A stretch of DNA of 64,000 bases from FEN-1279 sp964400285 (GTDB taxonomy: Bacteria; Bacteroidota; Ignavibacteria; Tepidaquicellales; Tepidaquicellaceae): NCBI GenBank assembly GCA_964400285.1, contig CAYNTK010000006.1, forward strand, positions 1 to 64,000. Direction: 5' to 3'. Below the pieces are notes generated by a model. It did not search any database. It was not told where the DNA came from and saw only the letters and a program-made list of their open reading frames with translations. Both the position numbers and the translations under genes were made by a program. This document shows positions 52,939-60,217 of the stretch, piece by piece; the stretch's first letter is position 1, and every line of letters starts with the position of its first letter.

Positions 52939-54006
52939 TTATTTTTTTAGACCTGCTAACTTTTCAAAATTTTCTAGAACTTCATCTGGTCCAGGTATTA
53001 TACCTCCCATCCTTCCATAATGCCACACGGGGACTTTCCCTTCGACAGCTAATCTAACATCTTCAACCATTTGTCCTGCATTTAATTCAAGTGTTAATAT
53101 ACCTTTTAAATGATTTGATATTTCTTTAATACGATTGTAAGGGAACGGATAAAGCGTGATAGGTCTTAATAAACCTAACTTGATGCCTTTTTCTCTTGCA
53201 AGCAGTGCGGTTTTATGGCTAATTCTTGAAGATAATCCGTAGGCAACGATCAAATATTCTGCATCATCTGTTAGAACCTCTTCAAACCTTACCTCATTTT
53301 TACAGATCTCTTCATATTTTCTATTTAATTCGAGGTTAACCTGCTCCATCTTTTCCGGTTGAATGAACAATGATGTAATAATATTTCGTTCTCTGTCTTT
53401 TGTTTTGCCAGTGGTTGCCCAATCTTTTTTAATAGGTTTAACTTCTCTTTTTTTGAAGACAACCTTTTCCATCATTTGCCCAATTGCACCATCTGTAAGC
53501 ATTAGAACGGGATTTCGGTATTTATCGGCAAGTTCAAATCCAAGAAATACAAAATCGGCCATTTCTTGAACGCTATTTGGGGCAAGAACAATAAGATGAT
53601 AATCTCCATGTCCACCTCCTTTAGTTGCTTGGAAATAATCCCCCTGAGAAGGTTGAATTGTTCCAAGCCCAGGACCGCCTCGGTTTACATTAACAAGTAA
53701 ACAAGGTAGTTGGGCAGAAGCAATATATGATATTCCCTCTTGCATTAAACTAAAACCGGGTGAAGAAGAAGAAGTCATTACCCTTGCTCCCGCACCTGCA
53801 GCACCGTATATCATATTTATCGAAGCAACTTCGCTTTCTGCTTGAAGTGGTATGCCATATCTTCCCGGCATTTCACGAGAAAGATATTCCAATACTTCAG
53901 ATTGTGGAGTTATAGGATATCCAAAATAAGCATCACACTTTGCTTGAATTGCAGCTTCAGCCATTGCTTCATTACCTTTCATTAATCTAATATCGAGTTC
54001 TTCCAT
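52939..54006 (-). CDS. korA: 2-oxoacid:ferredoxin oxidoreductase, alpha subunit
   Basis: 355 aa. Pyrimidine-binding (PP-like) domain with GNEAMAEAAIQAKCDAYFGY and PITPQSEVLEYLSREMP, then TSSSSPGFSLMQEGISYIAS and GGPGLGTIQPSQGDYFQA, followed by a transketolase-C-like domain (LKGILTLELNAGQMVEDVR). Its layout fits the separate-alpha KorA/VorB class, not the gamma-alpha fused type. It lies between the ferredoxin gene (139 bases upstream) and korB. Confidence 0.94.
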   Translation of the reverse strand: MEELDIRLMKGNEAMAEAAIQAKCDAYFGYPITPQSEVLEYLSREMPGRYGIPLQAESEVASINMIYGAAGAGARVMTSSSSPGFSLMQEGISYIASAQLPCLLVNVNRGGPGLGTIQPSQGDYFQATKGGGHGDYHLIVLAPNSVQEMADFVFLGFELADKYRNPVLMLTDGAIGQMMEKVVFKKREVKPIKKDWATTGKTKDRERNIITSLFIQPEKMEQVNLELNRKYEEICKNEVRFEEVLTDDAEYLIVAYGLSSRISHKTALLAREKGIKLGLLRPITLYPFPYNRIKEISNHLKGILTLELNAGQMVEDVRLAVEGKVPVWHYGRMGGIIPGPDEVLENFEKLAGLKK

Positions 54007-54145
54007 AATAAAAAATTATAAAGTTTTGTATTTATTTGTTTAAATAGTAAACTGATAACACGGAAGTTTGTTAGAATGATTCAAACATATCTTACAATTT
54101 ATTATAAATGTTATCTTTCAGTGAAATCAGCTTAATCAATGATAT

Positions 54146-54460
54146 TTACTTATCAATTTTGACTTTTATATCCGTTTTAATATTTTTTATTTCAGCAACA
54201 AGTTCCTTTTTCTTCGGGCTTGTGCGATATACTTTAATTACCCCGTCAGGACAGACAAGAGCACAATTTGTGCATCCTGTGCAAAGGTCATCTATAATTA
54301 CAGCGTATCTATAACCTAAATTATTAATATCTTTTGACATTTTAATTCCATTTTCGCTACAGGCGGTAACGCAAATTTCACATCCTTTGCACCTTTGAAT
54401 ATCAACTACGGTCTTACCTTTTACTTTTCTGGGCTTTTTCGCTGTTGTTGTTTCGTTCAT
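54146..54460 (-). CDS. korD: 2[4Fe-4S] ferredoxin-type delta subunit of the Kor complex
   Basis: 104 aa with two CxxCxxCxxxC clusters: CKGCEICVTACSENG and CTGCTNCALVCPDGV, the classical two-[4Fe-4S] arrangement. A Lys-rich N-terminus and an extended basic tail flank the domain. As first gene of the operon it would carry electrons from the Kor active site to soluble ferredoxin. The 139-base gap before korA could contain a second promoter or simply a long spacer. Confidence 0.93.
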   Translation of the reverse strand: MNETTTAKKPRKVKGKTVVDIQRCKGCEICVTACSENGIKMSKDINNLGYRYAVIIDDLCTGCTNCALVCPDGVIKVYRTSPKKKELVAEIKNIKTDIKVKIDK

Positions 54461-54641
54461 AAGTTTGACTTTTGGAATGTATTAATAAAATAACTATTTG
54501 TAACATATTCAAAAATATCTTAAAAAAAAAGTTAAAAAACAGTGAAAATTACAACTTTTTCTGCAAATACCGTTCAAATAATATTGATTAGAATCTGAAA
54601 ATAAAGTTTCAAAAAAGGGTTGAAATTTTTCAGCTACTTAA

Positions 54642-56513
54642 TTAATTATTTGAAAGGGGCAGCTCAAAATAGAATCGACTTCCCTTTCCAACTTCGCTTT
54701 CAACTTTTAGATTTGCTCCTAATAATTCAAGCATATCTTTACATAGTACCAATCCTAATCCTGTTCCCTCTTCGTTTTGTGTTCCTTTTGTTGCAACTTT
54801 CTGCTCTATTGTAAATATTTTATTGATATCATCTGAGTTGATACCTATTCCATTATCTGTTACGTTGATTTCAATATTGTTTTCAAAAATCTTTCCATCG
54901 ATTGTAATTTTGCCGCCTTGTTCTGTGAACTTAATAGCATTATCAACAAGATTTCTCAACACAGTATCTAATAAATATTTATCAGAAAACACAAATATAT
55001 CAAGACTGATATGGTTTTCAAGAATAATTCCTTTTTTAATTGCATTAGTTTTTTGTAAATCTAAAACATTTTGAATAATTTCTTTCAAATTTATCTTTTC
55101 TTTTTTTATTTCTATTTTTCCCATTCGTAATCTTGACCAAAAGAGCAATCTCTCTATCAGTTTATAAAGGGATTCTGAAGAGTCTTTTAAATAACCGATG
55201 TATTCTTTTTTTTCTTCGTTGTTAATTTTATCAAAATCGGAATATAAAATGTTAGAAAAGCCAAGAATTCCATTTAAAGGATTTCTTATGTCATGAGAGA
55301 GTATGGAAAAAAATTTATCTTTTGCCGCATTTAATCTTGATAATTCTTCTTTTTGTTTTGAGATTATTTCATTTTGTTTAGAAAGCTCCTTGTTTTGTGA
55401 TATTTGTTGTCTGTTTTTAATATAAATACCACCTGTAACTACTAATCCCAGAAGGAAGAAAGCTATGCTTATAATAATTATTCTCACTGACTTCGCTTTT
55501 TCTTCGTATTCTTTGAGTGCTAATTCATGTTTTTTTTGTAATGCGTAAATCTCCGCTGTTTTTTTATCATCGAATAATTTTGTATATAAACCATTTGCTT
55601 CGTAATAGTATTTATAAGCATTTTCATAGTCACCAAGACCAGCATAGGCAGAACTCATATTTACAAGAGATGCATGTATATATATTTGAATTCCATAATT
55701 TTTTGCTATTTGATTGCTTATTTTTGCATATATTAAAGAGCTATCGTAATTTTTCATTAAATAATAAGAGCTCGATATGTTATTTAAAATATTGGGTCTA
55801 TCATGATAAGTAGAGTCTTTTTCTGCATATCTTAATGCAAGAAAAAGATAATTAAGACCTTTTTTGAAATTTTTTCTGAAAGTATTAGATGCTCCTAAAA
55901 TATTATATGAGTTTATAATTAGATTTGTATCACTATTGTTTATTTCTAAACTTTTTAAGGCATATTCGTCTGCTTTATAGCTTAAGGTGGTATCATAATT
56001 TCTTGAGGCCATCTCAAAGTAAATCGCACCATATCTATTATAAGCGTAAGCTAAGTCTTTAGAATTGTTTTGTTTTAAACAAATCTCAATACCCTTATTG
56101 AGATATTGCAGTGCAAGTTCGAAACTTCCTATTGCTCTGTAAGATTCACCAATCATATTATATGTTTCTGCGACCGATGAGTTTTTCCATTCGGGATTTT
56201 TTTCTCGAAGAGATAACTCTTCCCAAAAAGAACTTAAAGCTTCAGGATATTCTCCAATCTTGAGGTATGTTCTTCCCTTTATATTCAATGCGTCTGCTTT
56301 ACCTTGGGGATAATTAATTTCATCTGATAACTTAATAGCAACATCCATTAATTCGATAATTTCGTTGAGTGGTTTATTTTTATCGGCAGCGGAGGCGATT
56401 AAATTTCTCACCTTTTCTATATCTGATTGTGCAAATATGTTTTCTTTTAGACTCCCAAAAAACAAGCAATACAAAAAGAGTAACGTAGTGAAGTGAATTT
56501 TTTTGAGTTTCAT
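54642..56513 (-). CDS. TPR-containing sensor histidine kinase
   Basis: 623 aa. Signal-like N-terminus (1-29), then TPR repeats over about residues 35-320 in the periplasm (for example SVAETYNMIGESYRAIGSFE), one membrane span at about 344-364 and a coiled linker. The kinase core has HisKA with His407 in SHDIRNPLNG and a HATPase with VDNAIKFTEQGGKI, DNGIGI and GTGLGLVLCKDML. TPR input domains in Bacteroidota kinases often read envelope or peptide signals; the ligand is unknown. No response regulator is adjacent; the only one in the window (4802-5161) is far away. Confidence 0.9.
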   Translation of the reverse strand: MKLKKIHFTTLLFLYCLFFGSLKENIFAQSDIEKVRNLIASAADKNKPLNEIIELMDVAIKLSDEINYPQGKADALNIKGRTYLKIGEYPEALSSFWEELSLREKNPEWKNSSVAETYNMIGESYRAIGSFELALQYLNKGIEICLKQNNSKDLAYAYNRYGAIYFEMASRNYDTTLSYKADEYALKSLEINNSDTNLIINSYNILGASNTFRKNFKKGLNYLFLALRYAEKDSTYHDRPNILNNISSSYYLMKNYDSSLIYAKISNQIAKNYGIQIYIHASLVNMSSAYAGLGDYENAYKYYYEANGLYTKLFDDKKTAEIYALQKKHELALKEYEEKAKSVRIIIISIAFFLLGLVVTGGIYIKNRQQISQNKELSKQNEIISKQKEELSRLNAAKDKFFSILSHDIRNPLNGILGFSNILYSDFDKINNEEKKEYIGYLKDSSESLYKLIERLLFWSRLRMGKIEIKKEKINLKEIIQNVLDLQKTNAIKKGIILENHISLDIFVFSDKYLLDTVLRNLVDNAIKFTEQGGKITIDGKIFENNIEINVTDNGIGINSDDINKIFTIEQKVATKGTQNEEGTGLGLVLCKDMLELLGANLKVESEVGKGSRFYFELPLSNN

Positions 56514-56647
56514 ATTTTTTGTATTCGTTTATAAAAGCTATAAATATTTTTGAAAAATTAAAACTGAATTACTTTTCTCTTTTACTAATTTATATTCACC
56601 TTTTTATTTTTTAAACAAAATTATAATTTATATCATATAATAATTAA

Positions 56648-56998
56648 ATGGATATTGAATTTTTTCGTAAATATGTTTTAAAGAAAAAGCACGTTTCCGA
56701 AGGGCAACCTTTTGGAGACGATGTTATAGTTTATAAGGTATTAAACAAAGTTTTTATGTTGATGAATTTTGAAACACCTTTTCAAATCAGCTTGAAGTGC
56801 GACCCTGAACTTGCAATAGAGTTACGGGAACGATACAATGCTATTAAACCCGCTTATCATATGAATAAAACACATTGGAATACAATAGATGTTGATAGCT
56901 CTGTTCCTTTAAAAGTAATTCTCGAAATGATAGATCATTCATATTATTTGGTAATAAAAAAATTTACGAAAAAAGAAATTTTGGAATATAAAAAGTAG
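56648..56998 (+). CDS. MmcQ/YjbR-family protein
   Basis: 116 aa, complete. The compact CyaY-like fold of the family is recognisable from FGDDVIVYKVLNKVFMLMNF, KCDPELAIELRERYNAIKPA and HMNKTHWNTIDVDSSVP (the conserved YHMNKxHWN). Function of the family is unproven; some members bind DNA. It is divergent from the kinase gene and stands alone. Confidence 0.88.
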   Translation: MDIEFFRKYVLKKKHVSEGQPFGDDVIVYKVLNKVFMLMNFETPFQISLKCDPELAIELRERYNAIKPAYHMNKTHWNTIDVDSSVPLKVILEMIDHSYYLVIKKFTKKEILEYKK

Positions 56999-57000
56999 TT

Positions 57001-57040
57001 AATAGATAGTAGTTGGTAGATAGTAGATAGAAAGTGGATT
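57001..57040. repeat. low-complexity intergenic repeat (TAGATAGTAG type)
   Basis: Imperfect tandem copies of TAGATAGTAG/TTGGTAGATAG immediately after the MmcQ stop. This is the same style of degenerate direct repeat as at 24982-25020. Confidence 0.5.
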
Positions 57041-57146
57041 GGCAATTAAAAGGTTTAAAGATTTTATGCCAACTTCTATAAACTAACTACTTTTAAAATT
57101 ACGTAGAGTTTTAACAAATTATTAATAATTCAATTTTATATTTACT

Positions 57147-57689
57147 ATGTTGATTCTAATAGATATGGACGACGTTCTCTCAGACTTTGACGGAGAATTT
57201 TACAGAAGATGGAATCAAGTTTATCCAGATAAACATATAACTCCACCCGATAAAAGAACAAAATTTTATTTAAGCGATGAATCCCCCGAAGGATATATAG
57301 AATTTATTAGAAGTATATATACCGCTCCGGGTTTTATAAAATCACTTCCTGAAATTCCCGGAAGTATAGACGGAGTTAAAGATATTGCATCGAGAGGACA
57401 CACAATATTTATATGCACGACCCCGCTGAACGCTTACCAAAACTGCGTAAAAGAAAAATATGAATGGATAGAAGAGCACCTCGGATTTGAATGGACAAAG
57501 AAATTAATTCTAACAAAAGATAAGACCTTAGTGCAGGGCGATATTCTAATAGATGATAAACCCGAGGTTGTAGGTGTCACAAAACCTATATGGGAACATA
57601 TTGTGTTCGATAAACCGTATAACAGACATACGAATCATACGAGAAGGATGACGTGGAAAAATTATAAAAAAGTTATATTCAACGAATAA
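57147..57689 (+). CDS. 5'(3')-deoxyribonucleotidase (NT5C-like HAD phosphatase)
   Basis: 180 aa HAD-fold phosphatase. Motif I is IDMDDVLSDFDGEF (nucleophile Asp7 with the DxDxV pattern), motif II is in FICTTPLNAY, and the late acidic motif is GDILIDDKPEV. This pattern and size match the NT5C family, which dephosphorylates deoxyribonucleoside monophosphates and adjusts dNTP pools. It lies alone between the MmcQ gene and tex. Confidence 0.9.
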   Translation: MLILIDMDDVLSDFDGEFYRRWNQVYPDKHITPPDKRTKFYLSDESPEGYIEFIRSIYTAPGFIKSLPEIPGSIDGVKDIASRGHTIFICTTPLNAYQNCVKEKYEWIEEHLGFEWTKKLILTKDKTLVQGDILIDDKPEVVGVTKPIWEHIVFDKPYNRHTNHTRRMTWKNYKKVIFNE

Positions 57690-57775
57690 TAGAAACAAGA
57701 AAAATACATTTTTAATTTTAATATTTATTTTAATTTTTAATATTTAAATTTTGATTTTCATACCGAAGGAAAATA

Positions 57776-60082
57776 ATGAACGAGAAACACATTACTAAAA
57801 TATCTAAAGAATTAAGCTTAAAAGAAAATCAGGTTTTTGCAACCGCAAAGCTTTTAAGCGAAGATGCCACAGTTCCTTTTATAGCGAGGTACAGAAAAGA
57901 ATTGACGGGAAGTCTGGATGAAGTAATAATTACCGCAATTCGCGACCGGCTTTCTCAATTAGACGAACTGGACAAAAGGCGTGAAGCAATTCTTAAATCA
58001 CTTGAAGAAAGAGAACTTCTCACGGATGAACTGAAAGAAAAAATTGAAGTGGCGGAAACGCTTACAGAGCTTGAAGATATTTATTTACCTTTCCGCCCGA
58101 AAAAACGCACCCGGGCAACGATTGCAAAAGAAAAAGGACTCGAACCTCTTGCCACAATAATTTTCGCACAGGGAGAATTCGAATTAATTTCGGAAGCGGA
58201 AAAATATATTGATGAAGAAAAAGGTGTTAAATCAACAGAAGAAGCTCTTGCAGGTGCGCGTGATATAATTGCAGAATGGGTCAACGAAAATAAGCTCGCA
58301 AGAGAAAAAACCCGCGAACTCTTCGAAAGAAAAGCATTTATATTCTCAAAAGTTGCAAAAGATAAAGAAGAAGAAGGTATTAAATATAAGGATTACTACG
58401 ACTGGAAAGAGCTCGCAAACTCCGCACCGTCACATCGCCTGCTCGCAATGTATCGCGGAGAAAACGAAGGTTTCTTAAGATTAAATATCGAACCCGATGA
58501 AGAAGAAGCAATTGAAATTCTGAATAAAATGTTTGTCAGAAATTTTAGTTCTGTTGAAAGCGTTAAAAAAGATTCAGCTTCCGAACAGGTTTTAATTTCA
58601 GTTAAAGATTGCTACAAACGTTTACTCTCGCTTTCCATCGAAACTGAATTCAGAAATTTGCTTAAAGAAAAAGCCGATAAGCAGGCAATACTCGTATTTG
58701 CCGATAACCTCCGCCAGCTTCTATTGGCTCCTCCACTCGGAGAAAAAAATATTCTCGCAATCGACCCGGGATTCAGAACGGGATGTAAGGTTGTTTGTCT
58801 CGATAGACACGGAAAACTTCTCCATCACGATACAATTTATCCTCACACCGGCGCAGGTCAGAAATTAAAAGCAGGGGGGGTGATAATTGAACTTGTGAAA
58901 AAATATAAAACTGAAGTCGTAGCAGTGGGTAATGGAACCGCAGGAAGAGAGACGGAGGAATTCGTAAAAACGATTTTAGAAAGAGCAACGGAACTCGTTC
59001 CCACGCTCCAGCATGGGAACGTCGAAGAAATTAATTTCAAAAATATTCCGGTTGTGATGGTGAACGAAAGCGGAGCTTCGATTTATTCCGCATCGGAAGT
59101 TGCACGCGAGGAATTTCCGGATTACGATGTTACGGTTCGCGGCTCGGTATCGATTGGAAGAAGACTAATCGACCCGCTTGCAGAGCTTGTTAAGATTGAC
59201 CCGAAGTCAATTGGTGTAGGACAATACCAGCACGACGTTAATCAAAGTTTGCTGAAACAAAAACTCGATGACGTTGTGATGAGTTGCGTTAACGGTGTAG
59301 GGGTAGAAGTAAACACAGCAAGCAAACAGCTACTCACATACGTTTCCGGACTCGGACCCAAACTTGCACAAAGTATTGTAGAATACAGAAATGAAAACGG
59401 AGCATTCAAATCGCGAGAAGAATTAAAACGAGTACCTCGATTAAAAAATAAAGCCTTTGAACAAGCCGCAGGATTTTTAAGAATACGCAACGGAGAAAAT
59501 CCGCTCGACGCATCAGCAGTCCACCCAGAAAGCTATCACATAGTAGAAAAAATGGCAAATGATATAGGATGCTCAATTAAAGAATTGATTACATTCCCGC
59601 AAAATCAGGCAAAAATAGATATAAATAAATACGTAACCGATACTGTTGGTTTACCTACACTTGAAGATATAAAGGCAGAACTTGCAAAACCAGGACGTGA
59701 CCCGAGAGAGAAATTCGAGATATTCGAATTTGCAAAAGACGTAGAGAAACTCGAAGACCTGAAACCCGGAATGAAACTTCCCGGAATTGTAACCAATATT
59801 ACAAACTTCGGTGCTTTCGTCGATATAGGCGTTCACCAGGACGGACTCGTACACGTAAGCGAAATGGCAAGCGGATATGTAAAAAATCCTGCAGACGTTT
59901 TGAAGGTTCAGCAAAAAGTTACTGTGAAAGTGCTCGAGGTGGATTTAGCCAGAAAACGCATACAGCTTTCACTTCGCCTTGGAACGGATAAACCCGTTCA
60001 CAAAAAGCCGAAGAAATTCACAAAAGACGACGCGGATAAAAAGCTGAAAATGCTGATGGAGAAGTTTAAAAAAGAGAAATAA
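57776..60082 (+). CDS. tex: Tex-family RNA-binding transcriptional accessory protein
   Basis: 768 aa, full length. Tex-N helical domain (1-190), YqgF-like RNase-H fold (about 325-450, with ILAIDPGFRTGCKVVCLDRH and VGNGTAGRETEEF), helix-hairpin-helix region (HDVNQSLLKQKLDDVV, YVSGLGPKLAQSIVEYR), and a C-terminal S1 domain (MKLPGIVTNITNFGAFVDIG). Tex/YhgF proteins bind RNA and act in transcription or stress responses, though their mechanism is unclear. An AAGGA motif precedes the start. Codon use is noticeably more G/C-rich than in neighbouring genes (frequent ctc, cgc, gag-rich segments), suggesting a different history or expression level. Confidence 0.95.
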   Translation: MNEKHITKISKELSLKENQVFATAKLLSEDATVPFIARYRKELTGSLDEVIITAIRDRLSQLDELDKRREAILKSLEERELLTDELKEKIEVAETLTELEDIYLPFRPKKRTRATIAKEKGLEPLATIIFAQGEFELISEAEKYIDEEKGVKSTEEALAGARDIIAEWVNENKLAREKTRELFERKAFIFSKVAKDKEEEGIKYKDYYDWKELANSAPSHRLLAMYRGENEGFLRLNIEPDEEEAIEILNKMFVRNFSSVESVKKDSASEQVLISVKDCYKRLLSLSIETEFRNLLKEKADKQAILVFADNLRQLLLAPPLGEKNILAIDPGFRTGCKVVCLDRHGKLLHHDTIYPHTGAGQKLKAGGVIIELVKKYKTEVVAVGNGTAGRETEEFVKTILERATELVPTLQHGNVEEINFKNIPVVMVNESGASIYSASEVAREEFPDYDVTVRGSVSIGRRLIDPLAELVKIDPKSIGVGQYQHDVNQSLLKQKLDDVVMSCVNGVGVEVNTASKQLLTYVSGLGPKLAQSIVEYRNENGAFKSREELKRVPRLKNKAFEQAAGFLRIRNGENPLDASAVHPESYHIVEKMANDIGCSIKELITFPQNQAKIDINKYVTDTVGLPTLEDIKAELAKPGRDPREKFEIFEFAKDVEKLEDLKPGMKLPGIVTNITNFGAFVDIGVHQDGLVHVSEMASGYVKNPADVLKVQQKVTVKVLEVDLARKRIQLSLRLGTDKPVHKKPKKFTKDDADKKLKMLMEKFKKEK

Positions 60083-60129
60083 TTAAAAACTCGTTACACG
60101 CTATATGTTGCTGAGGCGGATAACGAGTT
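60083..60129 (-). terminator. hairpin terminator downstream of the TonB receptor
   Basis: AACTCGTTA (60088-60096) pairs perfectly with TAACGAGTT (60121-60129). On the minus strand the stem is followed by TTTTTAATT, so it acts for the TonB receptor gene, 88 bases past its stop. It sits right after the tex stop, so tex lacks an obvious terminator of its own. Confidence 0.65.
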
Positions 60130-60217
60130 AGTCAAGAAGTAATACGCTTAAGAACAGAATTAAGAATTTAAAACGAAATTCACGGCCATATGATTCTTAC
60201 AAATTTTACAAATCTAA

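Noticed and set aside
54642..56513. Kinase as part of a PorXY-type T9SS regulatory pair
   Set aside because: No PorX-like regulator is nearby and the TPR domain is not specific evidence.
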